DNA of 64,000 nt from an uncultured Dokdonia sp. (GCA_947503305.1 CANNDF010000004.1:124001-188000), one strand, 5' to 3'. Positions 45,714 to 56,013 are shown, counted from the first letter of the stretch. Numbers and translations: made by a program. Notes: generated by a model from the letters alone, not told the origin.

Positions 45714-47816
45714 TTATGAAATAAAACTCCAGATATTCTTAAATTTTACCATTTGTGCGTATACAAACCGAATAATTTGGTTTTCCGCTTTCGCGAAAGC
45801 GGGATCATCTTTTACAATTCCCCATGCATAGCTTCTAGCTACTTTTAGAATATCATTATCACGTATGATATCACCTATTTTTAGATTAAGAACACCACTT
45901 TGTTGTGTCCCCATGATATCACCTGGGCCTCTTAACTTTAGATCTACTTCGGCAATTTCAAAACCGTCATTGGTACGAGTCATGGTTTCTAATCGGGTTT
46001 TTGAATCATTAGAAAGTTTAAAACTAGTCATCAAAATACAGTAACTCTGTGATGCACCACGCCCTACACGTCCTCGTAGTTGATGTAGTTGACTTAACCC
46101 AAAACGTTCTGCGCTTTCTATGATCATTACAGAGGCATTGGGAACGTTTACACCTACTTCTATCACTGTAGTGGCTACCATGATTTGTGTCTCGCCTTTT
46201 ATAAAACGTTGCATTTCATAATCTTTGTCTGCAGGTTTCATCTTCCCATGAACGATAGAAATCTGATAATCGGGTAGAGGAAATTCTCTGGAAATACTCT
46301 CGTATCCATCCATCAAGTCTTTATAGTCCATCGCTTCTGATTCTTGGATAAGAGGGTATACAATATAGACTTGCCTGCCTTTCTTAATTTCGTCTCGGAT
46401 AAAGGCAAAAACTTTAAGTCTATTTGCATCATATCTATGCACAGTTTTTATGGATTTTCTTCCTGGAGGTAACTCATCAATAATAGACACATCTAGGTCT
46501 CCGTAAACTGTCATCGCAAGCGTGCGTGGAATAGGAGTAGCTGTCATTACAAGTACGTGAGGTGGATACTCATTTTTATGCCATAATTTACTACGTTGTT
46601 TTACTCCAAAACGATGTTGTTCATCAATAACAGCAAGCCCTAAATTTTTAAATTTTACCTTATCTTCAAGTAATGCATGTGTCCCGATAAGAATGTTTAA
46701 TTCACCATTTTCTAGTTTTTCATGAATTATTTTTCTACTTGAAGTTTTAGTTGATCCTGTAAGTAATGAAATACTGGTATTTAATGGTTTGCATAATTCA
46801 ATTAATCCATTATAGTGTTGTACTGACAAAATTTCAGTTGGCGCCATTAAGCATGCTTGAAAACCGTTGTCAAGTGCTATAAACATTGATAATAAGGCTA
46901 CAATAGTCTTTCCAGATCCTACATCTCCTTGTAAAAGTCTGCTCATTTGCGCATTTGTACCCAAATCATGGCGTATTTCTTTAAGAACTCTCTTTTGCGC
47001 TCCTGTCAATTCAAAGGGTAAATGATTCTTATAAAAATCATTAAATAATGGGCCGACTTTTTCAAAAGGATAGCCTTTTATTTTTGTTTTATGTGTTCTG
47101 TTTTTAAAGGCAAGTTGTAGTTGAATATAGAAGAATTCTTCAAATTTTAATCGGTATTGTGCCTTAGCTAAATCGACTTGAGATTTCGGAAAATGAATGT
47201 TCAGTAATGCCATGTTTTTTGGCATCAATTTTAAGTTTTCTAGAATAGGTTTTGAAAGGCTTTCATGCAAGTGGTTTTTTGCTTCCAAAAACAAGGTTTG
47301 CATAAGGGTATTTATTACCTTATTTGTGATTCCTTTATTGCTTAATTTTTCAGTACTTGGATAAATGGGCTGCATCGCACTGCGTAAACTTTTTTCATGC
47401 TCAGGTAGTAATTCCATTTCTGGATGTGGCATAGAAAATTTTCCATTGTAATAATTGGTTTTTCCAAAGATGACATATGGTGTATTGAGTTTAATACTTT
47501 CTTTAATCCATTTATGACCTCTAAACCAGACAAGCTCCATACTCCCCTCATCATCTTTAAATGTAGCTACAAGCCGTTTTCCTTTTCCTTCTATCATTTT
47601 AAGGCTTGTTACTTTTCCTATTACTTGGACATCGGCATTATTACGTTCTAACTCAGAGATGCTATAATAACGTGTTCTGTCTATATATCGATTTGGAAAG
47701 AGATGTATTAAATCTTGATACGTATGAATCCCAAGTTCAGCTCGTAATAGATCTGCCCGATTTGGTCCGACGCCTTTTAAGTAGTCTATAGGGGTTTGTA
47801 GGAAATTAGGATTCAT
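45714..47816 (-). CDS. recG: ATP-dependent DNA helicase RecG
   Basis: A 700-residue RecG, a superfamily 2 helicase that remodels stalled replication forks. The wedge/OB domain is at the N-terminus (GVGPNRADLLRAELG, FPNRYIDRT), then GDVGSGKTIVALLSM (Walker A), VIDEQHRFG (DEQH box), MTATPIPRTLAMT and QLRGRVGRGASQSYC. The longer frame begins with TTG at 47852; ATG at 47814-47816 (MNPNFLQTPIDYLKG) fits the family start. Palindrome copy 9 is near the C-terminus (PAFAKAEN). Confidence 0.96.
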   Translation of the reverse strand: MNPNFLQTPIDYLKGVGPNRADLLRAELGIHTYQDLIHLFPNRYIDRTRYYSISELERNNADVQVIGKVTSLKMIEGKGKRLVATFKDDEGSMELVWFRGHKWIKESIKLNTPYVIFGKTNYYNGKFSMPHPEMELLPEHEKSLRSAMQPIYPSTEKLSNKGITNKVINTLMQTLFLEAKNHLHESLSKPILENLKLMPKNMALLNIHFPKSQVDLAKAQYRLKFEEFFYIQLQLAFKNRTHKTKIKGYPFEKVGPLFNDFYKNHLPFELTGAQKRVLKEIRHDLGTNAQMSRLLQGDVGSGKTIVALLSMFIALDNGFQACLMAPTEILSVQHYNGLIELCKPLNTSISLLTGSTKTSSRKIIHEKLENGELNILIGTHALLEDKVKFKNLGLAVIDEQHRFGVKQRSKLWHKNEYPPHVLVMTATPIPRTLAMTVYGDLDVSIIDELPPGRKSIKTVHRYDANRLKVFAFIRDEIKKGRQVYIVYPLIQESEAMDYKDLMDGYESISREFPLPDYQISIVHGKMKPADKDYEMQRFIKGETQIMVATTVIEVGVNVPNASVMIIESAERFGLSQLHQLRGRVGRGASQSYCILMTSFKLSNDSKTRLETMTRTNDGFEIAEVDLKLRGPGDIMGTQQSGVLNLKIGDIIRDNDILKVARSYAWGIVKDDPAFAKAENQIIRFVYAQMVKFKNIWSFIS
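45787..45800. repeat. 14-bp palindrome GCTTTCGCGAAAGC, copy 9
   Basis: Perfect copy inside recG; in frame as AFAKA in the C-terminal region. Confidence 0.97.
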
Positions 47817-47889
47817 TGTCACGAATTTAAATGAATTTCCTTTCTTCGGCAATGCTCAATATAAACTTTGAAAAATCTTTTTTAAGTCT

Positions 47890-49023
47890 TCATAAGATAT
47901 ATACTACCATAAAACCTAAGTAAGTTCCTACCGCATTTCCTAAGCTACCTACTAGAATTGCAGGTAATAGAAGTTCTTTACGTTTAAAAGTTTCAGCGAG
48001 CGCAATAGCTGTAGTACCCCCTCCAATATTTGCTTGACTTACAATTGCAATCATTTCCCAATCTTTATAGATAAGCCCCCCTAGCATGATGCTAAGAATT
48101 CCGTGAAGTATTACTGCAAGTGCAGTAAAACCAAGTAATGTAAGACCAATTGTTTTTAACTCTACAACGGCACTGAGCTCACAATAAGCCCCTATTACTG
48201 CTAAAAATATGTATACCAAATATAATCCTAGCGTATGGCTCCCTTTTAATTTTGAAACAAATGGAATTTGTGCAAATACAATCCCCAAAGTAGAGATGGT
48301 AATAATAGATGGGATCTTTGGAAAAAAGACTGCGAGTTGTTCAGAAATAAAGTAGGCTACTAGCCCTAAAAAAAGCAGCCACATTATGCTGTGTAGCGTC
48401 AAATGTTCTTTACCTTCTATTACTTTTGTAGTTTTTTTTGTACTTATTTTTTTGTCTTTCCAGAATTTCCGAATGATAGCAGGAAAAGCAAGCGTTACAA
48501 TAATCCATAGCGTTGTAATCACATTATCTATAGCAATAGTACCTGCATAGAGGACACCTCGCTCTTGAAAATTGTATTCTAGCGCAATAGCATTAAAGTT
48601 AATGCTTCCGCCTGTATAAGTGCCTGTAAGCATTCCAGCTATTATTTTGCCATCTTCACCTAGAACATCTTGAGGAGATACTAGATACCAAGAGATAAGA
48701 ATTCCTAGTGTTGTTGCGACAGAACCTATTAAAAATAGAATAATCATAGGAGCACCAGCTCTCTTAATAGAAGTTAGATTTACATCTAAAAGAAGGTAAA
48801 AAATGGAAATAGGAGCCAGGTATTTAAAAATGATACTATACAAAGGGATTGTAGTAGAAGCAGAGGGAATCAACTTTAAATTTGCAATAACTGCTGTAAA
48901 TAGAATTACGAGTAAGGCAACTCCTAGTTTTTTGCCTATCCTCGTTTTTGCAACATATACAGAAGTAATCACCATCCCGCACAACATAACTAGGACATAA
49001 ATAGGATTTTCAATAATATTCAT
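47890..49023 (-). CDS. DUF819 membrane protein (YjcL-like)
   Basis: A 377-residue protein with about ten transmembrane segments; the hydrophobic stretches include VLVMLCGMVITSVYVAKT, FKYLAPISIFYLLLDVNL, GSVATTLGILISWYL and AIVSQANIGGGTTAIALAETF. The GGSINFNA and NIGGGTTA segments are the repeated, glycine-rich parts typical of DUF819. Function is thought to be transport, but the substrate is unknown. Single gene. Confidence 0.9.
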   Translation of the reverse strand: MNIIENPIYVLVMLCGMVITSVYVAKTRIGKKLGVALLVILFTAVIANLKLIPSASTTIPLYSIIFKYLAPISIFYLLLDVNLTSIKRAGAPMIILFLIGSVATTLGILISWYLVSPQDVLGEDGKIIAGMLTGTYTGGSINFNAIALEYNFQERGVLYAGTIAIDNVITTLWIIVTLAFPAIIRKFWKDKKISTKKTTKVIEGKEHLTLHSIMWLLFLGLVAYFISEQLAVFFPKIPSIITISTLGIVFAQIPFVSKLKGSHTLGLYLVYIFLAVIGAYCELSAVVELKTIGLTLLGFTALAVILHGILSIMLGGLIYKDWEMIAIVSQANIGGGTTAIALAETFKRKELLLPAILVGSLGNAVGTYLGFMVVYIL

Positions 49024-49211
49024 AAGGGATGTATATTAAGTTTTTTAGTTAATTATAAAGGCATTCTATTTTGAAAATAGACAGTAATTACCCTATTTAT
49101 ATACGGTGACAAGTAAATATACATTATTAAAATACGATTCTTTATATAGGATACTCATAGTAGGTACTTTTGGTATAAAAAATGCTATTAGATAATTGTA
49201 TTTTTAGGCCT

Positions 49212-51308
49212 ATGAAACACACTTTTTTATTTCTTTTTTTAATTTTTGCTTTCGCGAAAGCATATACTCAAGAAATATCTCCCCAAACTCAGAAGGTAGA
49301 TATTATAAACATTACTGCACTGGTACGTCCTGATTTTAGAGAAGCATCAATTAATGGAGATCTAGAAGTGACATTTACTGCATTAGAAGATGTCAAAGAA
49401 GTTCTACTAGATGCTAAAAAAATGACGATTGAAAACCTATCAAAAGAGTTTGTTATTAAGGCTTTAGAAGATCATATATCCATTCAAGGCCCTTTTGATA
49501 AAGGGCAGACGTATACCCGTCAATTTACCTATAGGGTAGTTCCTAAGCAGGCATTATACTTTGTAGACGCGATGGGAACACCTCAAGTATGGACGCAAGG
49601 GCAAGGAAAGTATACCTCGTATTGGTTACCGAGTATAGATGATATGAACGATAAAATTGAATTTGACCTTACAATAGAAGCTCCTAAAGAAATGACGGTA
49701 ATTGCGAGCGGATATTCAAAAAGTGTTCAAGAACTTGAGGAATATAATGTATGGCAATTTGATATGGTACAGCCTATGTCTAGCTATTTAGTGGCATTAG
49801 TCATAGGAACCTATGATAAAAAAATAGAAACTAGTACTTCGGGAATCCCTCTGGAATATTACTATTATCCTAAGGATACTTTAAAAGTTGAGCCTACCTA
49901 TCGATACTCAAAACAAATTTTTGATTTTCTGGAAAAAGAAATAGGTGTAGCATATCCTTGGCAAAACTATAAGCAAGTACCTGTAAAAGACTTTCTGTAT
50001 GCAGGAATGGAAAATACGTCACTCACTATTTTTTCTGATAGTTTTGTAGTAGACAGTATAGGATTTACAGATCGTAATTATGTAAATGTAAATGCGCATG
50101 AGCTTGCGCATCAATGGTTTGGCGATCTAGTAACAGAGACAAAAAGTGAACATCACTGGTTACATGAAGGCTTTGCAACCTATTATGCTTTGCTTGCCGA
50201 GCGCGAAATTTTTGGGGATGATTATTTTTATTATAAGCTGTATGAATCTGCAGAGCAACTACGTGAATTAAGTGATACTGGAAAAGGTCAGAAACTCGTG
50301 GCTTCTGGGGGTAGTAGTTTAACATATTATCAAAAAGGAGCTTGGGCATTACATATACTTAGAGAAAAAATAGGTTCAGCGGTTTTTGCAAAGGCCGTAA
50401 GAAACTATCTTACTACCTATGCTTTTAAAAATGTAACTACTACAGATTTTATAACTGAGGTCGAAGTGATTTCTGGCCAAGATTTAGAAGACTATAAAAA
50501 AGCATGGTTATATCAAAGTGCTTTTCAGGCTACAGATGCGCTGAAATCTCTTAAAAAGTCTCCTTTTATGCGATCCTATTTTGAATTACAGTCATTACGC
50601 CCTCAAGCATTAAAAAATAAGGTAAAACAGTTAGGAGGCATTCTTTCCTTATCAAATGATTATTTAGGACAAGAGGGTGTTTATCAATTGCTAGGAGAAA
50701 ACGCATCACTTAGTAATTCATTATATGAGATTGCATTTTCAAATAAAAATGTATACACACGTCAGGCTATAGCAACATCTATGGAGGCAATTCCTAATGT
50801 ATTGTTACCTCGTTTTAAAAGCTTATTAGTAGATAAAAGTTATGTGACTCGAGAGCAATCATTTTTAAAACTTTGGCTTCAGTATCGAAGTTCTAATGCA
50901 TTACAGTTACAGCACACGCTACTGGACCGCTATGATTCTCAATTTGGTTTTTCTGATGGTAATATTAGAGTTTTATGGTTGACTTTAAGCTTAGCAACTC
51001 AAAACTATAAACCAGACACTGCAAATAATCGTTTTAAAGAACTTGCATCGTATACAGAACCTTCACAACCATTTCAATTGCGTGAGAATGCATTTCAATA
51101 CCTATTTCAGATACAATCTTTTGATGAGGTAAGTCTTAAAAATTTGGTTGAAGCATGTGTACATCACACATGGCGCTTTCGCGAAAGCGCACGTAAGCTT
51201 CTCAACGAACTGTATAAAGATGAAGGATATCGTATCATGCTTAACAATCTAGAAACTAAATTATCTGAAAAAGAAATTGCTTATATAGCGCGTATTAAAA
51301 AGCAGTAG
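49212..51308 (+). CDS. Secreted M1 family aminopeptidase
   Basis: A 698-residue metalloaminopeptidase. The signal peptide MKHTFLFLFLIFAFAKAYTQ has palindrome copy 10 encoding its end (AFAKA), with the AKA site before the cleavage point. Then an N-terminal beta domain, YAGMENTSLTIF (GAMEN-type motif) and HELAHQWFG with HExxH-x18-E (the third ligand is in LHEGFA). The C-terminal helical part (about 440-690) has palindrome copy 11 in WRFRESARK. It removes N-terminal residues from peptides. The longer frame from 49182 (MLLDNCIFRP) is rejected because it would place charges before the signal peptide. Confidence 0.94.
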   Translation: MKHTFLFLFLIFAFAKAYTQEISPQTQKVDIINITALVRPDFREASINGDLEVTFTALEDVKEVLLDAKKMTIENLSKEFVIKALEDHISIQGPFDKGQTYTRQFTYRVVPKQALYFVDAMGTPQVWTQGQGKYTSYWLPSIDDMNDKIEFDLTIEAPKEMTVIASGYSKSVQELEEYNVWQFDMVQPMSSYLVALVIGTYDKKIETSTSGIPLEYYYYPKDTLKVEPTYRYSKQIFDFLEKEIGVAYPWQNYKQVPVKDFLYAGMENTSLTIFSDSFVVDSIGFTDRNYVNVNAHELAHQWFGDLVTETKSEHHWLHEGFATYYALLAEREIFGDDYFYYKLYESAEQLRELSDTGKGQKLVASGGSSLTYYQKGAWALHILREKIGSAVFAKAVRNYLTTYAFKNVTTTDFITEVEVISGQDLEDYKKAWLYQSAFQATDALKSLKKSPFMRSYFELQSLRPQALKNKVKQLGGILSLSNDYLGQEGVYQLLGENASLSNSLYEIAFSNKNVYTRQAIATSMEAIPNVLLPRFKSLLVDKSYVTREQSFLKLWLQYRSSNALQLQHTLLDRYDSQFGFSDGNIRVLWLTLSLATQNYKPDTANNRFKELASYTEPSQPFQLRENAFQYLFQIQSFDEVSLKNLVEACVHHTWRFRESARKLLNELYKDEGYRIMLNNLETKLSEKEIAYIARIKKQ
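49248..49261. repeat. 14-bp palindrome GCTTTCGCGAAAGC, copy 10
   Basis: Perfect copy at the end of the aminopeptidase signal peptide; in frame as FAFAKAYTQ. The residues 'AKA' form an A-x-A signal-peptidase site. Confidence 0.97.
51175..51188. repeat. 14-bp palindrome GCTTTCGCGAAAGC, copy 11
   Basis: Perfect copy, extended symmetrically to 18 bp (gcgctttcgcgaaagcgc, 51173-51190), the longest in the window. In frame as RFRESA in the aminopeptidase. Confidence 0.97.
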
Positions 51309-51311
51309 TGC

Positions 51312-51830
51312 TTATATAAGTTCTCCTACTTCTTTTTTGATATAGGACAAACCAGCTTCACTAGGAGCTTGATTGTCCATAAGATCTTGTAGGATCGTCT
51401 CTCGTAGTCGGTCACTGCTATCTATCTTATCACTCATGTTTGTTTTACGGATAATAGAGATGGTAGCATTTTTTGCTGTTCTAATAACGTTCCAGCATTC
51501 TTCAGTCACGTAAATCTGTTGTGCAAGGTTATGCTCAAATTCTTGTTCTATGGTTCGTAATAGGAGCCCCTCATAATCGTACTTGTCATCATTATAGGGT
51601 TTTACACGTATTAAGAGATTATCTGGAGAAATACGTTCTAAAAATAATGTAAGACGCTCGTAGGCTTGTAAGCGTTGCGGTAATGCAGTAACTTGATTTG
51701 CTTTGTGTAATAAGAAACGACGACGCCCTTCTTCTGTACGTGTGTACTGGCTGAAAAAGTAATAAGCTAGTAGTGCTACAATGATAGCAGGTAATAAGTT
51801 AAATGCTAGATTGGTTAAGTTAAATTCCAT
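51312..51830 (-). CDS. Hypothetical protein with N-terminal membrane anchor
   Basis: A 172-residue protein: one N-terminal transmembrane segment (about 5-27, NLAFNLLPAIIVALLAYYFFS), then a charged helical cytoplasmic domain with LHKANQVTALPQRLQAYERL, LLRTIEQEFEHNLAQQIY and NATISIIRK. The composition is that of a DUF-type flavobacterial single-pass protein. Function not recognised. Its stop is three bases from the aminopeptidase stop, convergent. Confidence 0.8.
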   Translation of the reverse strand: MEFNLTNLAFNLLPAIIVALLAYYFFSQYTRTEEGRRRFLLHKANQVTALPQRLQAYERLTLFLERISPDNLLIRVKPYNDDKYDYEGLLLRTIEQEFEHNLAQQIYVTEECWNVIRTAKNATISIIRKTNMSDKIDSSDRLRETILQDLMDNQAPSEAGLSYIKKEVGELI

Positions 51831-51935
51831 AGTTGTATGATTAGGGAGGACTAATGTAATGGTTTTACGCTATTTGCACAACGTCTTTATAGGGGCTTTA
51901 TTTTAAAAAAATATAAATTTAAAGAATCAATAGTA

Positions 51936-53513
51936 TTATTGTAACACTTCTTTTTCTGTCATTTTTCCGCCTAGATGAACACAATCATATAATTCTTGCA
52001 TTCCATTAAATACAACAGGTGTTTTCTCGTAGCAATAGGTTTTGTCAAGTTCATTAGAAATATTAGTGTCATTGAGATTAACTTCTATATCACTCATTTT
52101 AAATTGACATGGGTGTTCGTAGCCTGCTGCATGTGTAATTTCTATAAATTCTTTACGGAATGTTTTGAAGTATTGCGCAAGTCTTTCTGATTTTAACGGG
52201 ATATTAATTCCATTTTGTAACCATTTACTTTGCGTTGCGATACCAGCCGGACATTTATTGGTATGGCATATTTGCGCTTGAATACAACCTATACTCATCA
52301 TCGCTTCGCGAGCAACATTGATACAATCTACTCCCATAGAAAAGGCCATGGCTGCTTTTGCAGGGAAGCCTAGCTTTCCGCTACCTATGAATACAATATG
52401 TTCTGAAAGTCCTTTACTCTGAAAAAGGCGATATAGGTCACTAAAACCATATACCCATGGCAAAGAAACGTGATCGGCAAAACTTGGTGGAGCTGCACCC
52501 GTACCTCCTTCACCGCCATCTACAGTAATAAAATCTGGACCTTTTCCTGTAGCTACCATGATATTTGCTAGTTCTTCCCATTGATCTAGTTTTCCTATAG
52601 CCGCTTTAATTCCTACAGGTAATCCTGTAGCTTCTGCAATTTTTTCTATAAAATCTACCATTTCTGGTACATTAGAAAAGGCTTTATGATTAGGAGGGGA
52701 TAGAACATCTTTTCCAATTTCTACACCCCGTATAGCAGCAATTTCAGGGGTTATTTTTGCCCCAGGGAGCACACCTCCTTTTCCAGGTTTTGCCCCTTGC
52801 GATAGTTTTACTTCAATGGCACGAATAAAAGGATTTTCTTGTACTAGCTTTACCATTTTTTCCATAGAAAAGCCACCGTCTTCTGCACGCACTCCAAAAT
52901 ACCCTGTGCCAAAATGAAATACAACATCACCTCCATTGCTATGATAGGGTGAGAGCCCTCCTTCTCCAGTATTGTGATATGCTCCAGCAATTTTGACACC
53001 TTTGTTTAAAGAGTCTATAGCTCTGGCACTTAGCGATCCAAAACTCATAGCACTTACATTGATAATAGATGCGGGTCTGTAGGGTCGTTTACGATTATGA
53101 TATGTTCCTATGACCTTTGCGCATGGTAAAAAGGTTTTATCGATACTATTTGGATGTTTTGGCCCTATTTGATAAGGCATCATGGCATTATTGATAAAGA
53201 TATGTTGGTGTGCATAGATATCTCTATCTGTACCAAACCCCTCGTAATTATTTTCTTTTTTTGCAGAGGCATAGATCCATCCTCGTTCAATACGATTAAA
53301 AGGGAGTTCTTCACGGTTATTTGCTACAAAATACTGACGCATTTCCGGACCTATACTTTCTAACATATACCGTATATGGCCTATTACAGGAAAGTTGTGA
53401 CTGATAGTATGTTTACGTTGAAAAAAAATATCTCTTAATGCAACAATAGCAATGGCGATCAATATCCAGCCCCACCAAGCGATGTTTCCTAAAAATCCTA
53501 ATACGGTATCCAT
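51936..53513 (-). CDS. FMN-binding glutamate-synthase-like protein, membrane-anchored
   Basis: A 525-residue homologue of the FMN-binding (beta/alpha barrel) domain of glutamate synthase, with an N-terminal hydrophobic segment (about 5-25) that would anchor it. Motifs include INVSAMSFGSLSARAIDSLNKG, GEGGLSPYH, KLSQGAKPGKGGVLPG, VDGGEGGTGAAP and GIATQ near the CNKCP cysteines (HTNKCPAGIA). Stand-alone GltB-type proteins are found in many Bacteroidota; they may oxidise or reduce an unknown substrate with FMN and a 3Fe-4S-like cluster. Not a complete glutamate synthase: amidotransferase and other domains are missing. Confidence 0.88.
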   Translation of the reverse strand: MDTVLGFLGNIAWWGWILIAIAIVALRDIFFQRKHTISHNFPVIGHIRYMLESIGPEMRQYFVANNREELPFNRIERGWIYASAKKENNYEGFGTDRDIYAHQHIFINNAMMPYQIGPKHPNSIDKTFLPCAKVIGTYHNRKRPYRPASIINVSAMSFGSLSARAIDSLNKGVKIAGAYHNTGEGGLSPYHSNGGDVVFHFGTGYFGVRAEDGGFSMEKMVKLVQENPFIRAIEVKLSQGAKPGKGGVLPGAKITPEIAAIRGVEIGKDVLSPPNHKAFSNVPEMVDFIEKIAEATGLPVGIKAAIGKLDQWEELANIMVATGKGPDFITVDGGEGGTGAAPPSFADHVSLPWVYGFSDLYRLFQSKGLSEHIVFIGSGKLGFPAKAAMAFSMGVDCINVAREAMMSIGCIQAQICHTNKCPAGIATQSKWLQNGINIPLKSERLAQYFKTFRKEFIEITHAAGYEHPCQFKMSDIEVNLNDTNISNELDKTYCYEKTPVVFNGMQELYDCVHLGGKMTEKEVLQ

Positions 53514-53579
53514 AGTTATATTTCAGTTATGTCAATAGCAATGACAACTAATTTTTCTTTTAAAAGCGTGATAAATGTA

Positions 53580-53587
53580 CAAATTTA
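53580..53587 (-). promoter_or_regulatory. Putative -7 element (TAAATTTG)
   Basis: A minus-strand TAnnTTTG match 67 bases before the glutamate-synthase-like start; -33 not found. Confidence 0.35.
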
Positions 53588-53611
53588 TGATATGAATTTG
53601 CTCATCGTTAT

Positions 53612-54889
53612 TTAGCTTCCTAAATAATCCTGTGTCATTTGCACAAAGGTTTTAACACCCAGTAAAAGTCCGCTTTCATCAATATGAAAATCAGGAGTGT
53701 GATGAGGTGCTGCGGTCTCATCTCCTGGTGTTTTACCTCCTAAGAAAAAATACAATCCAGGGACTTCTTTGGCAAAAAAGGAAAAATCTTCGGCACCAGT
53801 AATGGCTTTAATAACTTTTACATTTTCTTTACCCGCTGCTTTTTCTAACGAAGGAAGCATTTGTGAGGTAAGATCTGGGTCGTTATATGTGATCGGGTAT
53901 CCTTTGGCAATACTGATAGTGGCTTCTGCTCTATACGCTGTAGCAATAGCGGGAACCATTTCTTTCATACGACGATTGATTAATTCTTGCATATCATAGT
54001 CTAATGTGCGTAAGGTTCCTACAATTTGTGCACTTTCAGGAATAATATTACTTCGTACGCCTGCATTTATTTTTCCTATAGAAAGTACAGCAGCTTCTTG
54101 TGTGAGTGGTGACTCTCTGGATATTATAGTTTGTAAACCGTCTATGATTTTTACAGAGGCCATGATAGGATCTATACTTGTCCATGGGGTAGAGCCATGA
54201 CTTTGTTTTCCTTGTACATCGATCTCAAAACTTTGAGATGCTGCCATAATCCCACCTGGTTTGTAGGCAATCGTATTAACATCTTGACCTGCACCTATAT
54301 GTAACCCAAAAATGGCATCTACATCAGGGTTTTTAAGAACATTCTCTTTGACCATAAGTTCGGCACCGCCTTCTTCACCTGGAGGTGCTCCTTCTTCGGC
54401 TGGTTGAAAAATAAATTTGACAGTACCTGCAAAGTCATTGTTTTTTGCCAATACTTCTGCAACGCCCATTAGAATGGCGATATGTGTATCATGACCACAC
54501 GCATGCATAACGGGTACTTCTGATCCCCGATATTCTCCTTTGGCGGTAGATTTAAATGGGAGATCTACACGTTCTTCTACTGGAAGTGCATCTATATCTG
54601 CTCTTAAGGCGAGTACTTTCCCTTTTTGTTTTCCTTCTAGAATTCCTACCACACCAGTTTTTGCAATACCTGTCTGTACTGTAAGTCCCAATGATTTTAA
54701 GTGAGTAGATATTTTTTCGGCAGTTTTAAACTCCCGATTTCCGAGTTCAGGATTTTGATGAAAATCACGACGCCATTCAATTACTTTGGACTCTATGGCG
54801 TTGATATCTTTATCTAGGGGTGTTTGTGCTTTCGCGAAAGCGGTTACAACACAAATTGTAGCGAGTACGAATACTTTGATTTGTTTCAT
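53612..54889 (-). CDS. Secreted M20 amidohydrolase, copy A
   Basis: A 425-residue amidohydrolase (hippuricase/IAA-amino-acid-hydrolase-like). Metal ligands: HACGHDTH (Cys/His/Asp/His block), PAEEGAPPGEEGGAE (Glu/Glu block) and HTPDFH at the C-terminus. The lid domain contains GKQSHGSTPW. The signal peptide ends with palindrome copy 12 (TAFAKAQT). It is closely related to the enzyme at 56817-58106, from which it differs in the signal peptide and many surface residues. Substrate: N-acyl amino acids or dipeptides; unproved. Confidence 0.93.
   Translation of the reverse strand: MKQIKVFVLATICVVTAFAKAQTPLDKDINAIESKVIEWRRDFHQNPELGNREFKTAEKISTHLKSLGLTVQTGIAKTGVVGILEGKQKGKVLALRADIDALPVEERVDLPFKSTAKGEYRGSEVPVMHACGHDTHIAILMGVAEVLAKNNDFAGTVKFIFQPAEEGAPPGEEGGAELMVKENVLKNPDVDAIFGLHIGAGQDVNTIAYKPGGIMAASQSFEIDVQGKQSHGSTPWTSIDPIMASVKIIDGLQTIISRESPLTQEAAVLSIGKINAGVRSNIIPESAQIVGTLRTLDYDMQELINRRMKEMVPAIATAYRAEATISIAKGYPITYNDPDLTSQMLPSLEKAAGKENVKVIKAITGAEDFSFFAKEVPGLYFFLGGKTPGDETAAPHHTPDFHIDESGLLLGVKTFVQMTQDYLGS
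54828..54841. repeat. 14-bp palindrome GCTTTCGCGAAAGC, copy 12
   Basis: Perfect copy at the end of the M20 copy-A signal peptide, in frame as TAFAKAQT. The paralogous M20 copy B lacks it at the same place (SAFTQT). Confidence 0.97.
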
Positions 54890-54989
54890 ATACTTATTAA
54901 GTCAATAGGGTTTGGTTTATATTCTCACAATATTGAGTTCAAGATAATGAATCTAACCCTAATCTTTTTTATGGCTTATATAGAGCGCA

Positions 54990-55994
54990 TTAAAAATCAC
55001 CCAGCATAAAGGCTTCTAATTTTTCTTCCATTTCTTCTATAGGGGTATCTAACACTAAATAGGAATGGTTTGAATTTTCTTTTGGAACCCATGTGTTTCC
55101 TCCCGTTATATCTGCCTCACAAGACCCTCCTTCAACCCTATGCCAGTAGGATCCGACTCCATTACGAATCGCATAGAGAACTGCTGTTTGATCAAAAGTG
55201 GCGTTGTCAAAAATTTTACCTTTAAACTGGTGTTTCATCCATGGGGCATACTGCCCAAAATGATAAAATCCTAAGTAGAGTGGGGAGTCTTTTGGAAGTT
55301 TATTAAATACTTCTCCTGTTTTAAGACTTGCTCCTAGTTCGGCTCCTAAAAATGTGATAGGGAGCTCTAGATGTTCTAAAACGTATTTTGTGACACCTGG
55401 CATGTTTCCATCAAAATTCCACTCATTCTCACTGCTAGGGAAATTACCACCCATGACTACAAATTCCTTTACTTTAGAATGGATTAATTCTAACCCGTTT
55501 TTAGATGATATATCATCAGGTTTTGAATCTATTAAGGCTTTTATATTCATTAATGGACCTACTGTAATAATGACAAGGCTTTTATCTTTACTTGTACTTA
55601 ACAATTTTCTATATAACTGTGTGGCATCTGGTGCATTTTTAAAGGTGATATCATGTTTTAAATTTTCTGCAATGACCTTTGAATGGTTCCATGGTGTTAA
55701 GTGTGCCTCTCCTTGTCGTAAACCTATGGGGATATCTGGATTTCCATAATAGGTATTTACAGCATCTATAGCGCTTACAGCATATTGCTCAAGATTCCAA
55801 CACATCACTGCCAGAAGGTCTATTTCATTTTTATTCTGGAAATGATTGAGCATAGCCAAGGCTCCTAAGTCATCTGCGTCTCCTCCAAAATCAGTATCAA
55901 ATATGAGTTTTGTTTGAGCAGATATAGGTATACTTATCAGTAAAAAAGTTGTGTAAAAAAGGATAAAAGACTCAGATAACGTTTTTGTTGCCAT
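54990..55994 (-). CDS. Secreted nucleoside hydrolase-like protein
   Basis: A 334-residue exported member of the inosine-uridine nucleoside hydrolase family. Signal peptide ends near ISAQ (residue 27). The Ca-binding loop is DTDFGGDADD (residues 33-42), close to the DTDxGxDDA motif but with an extra residue, so the geometry may differ. Further blocks: TVGPLMNIKALI, FVVMGGNFPSSENEWNFDGN and FDQTAVLYAI. It would cleave ribonucleosides or related glycosides outside the cytosol. Flanked by two M20 amidohydrolases and an HExxH protein. Confidence 0.85.
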   Translation of the reverse strand: MATKTLSESFILFYTTFLLISIPISAQTKLIFDTDFGGDADDLGALAMLNHFQNKNEIDLLAVMCWNLEQYAVSAIDAVNTYYGNPDIPIGLRQGEAHLTPWNHSKVIAENLKHDITFKNAPDATQLYRKLLSTSKDKSLVIITVGPLMNIKALIDSKPDDISSKNGLELIHSKVKEFVVMGGNFPSSENEWNFDGNMPGVTKYVLEHLELPITFLGAELGASLKTGEVFNKLPKDSPLYLGFYHFGQYAPWMKHQFKGKIFDNATFDQTAVLYAIRNGVGSYWHRVEGGSCEADITGGNTWVPKENSNHSYLVLDTPIEEMEEKLEAFMLGDF

Positions 55995-56013
55995 TAGTAT
56001 ATAAAGTCAAAAA

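Noticed and set aside
52296-52312. Palindrome-like cgcttcgcgagca in the glutamate-synthase-like gene
   Set aside because: Missing a T in the arm and with cgagc instead of gaaagc; too far from the motif.
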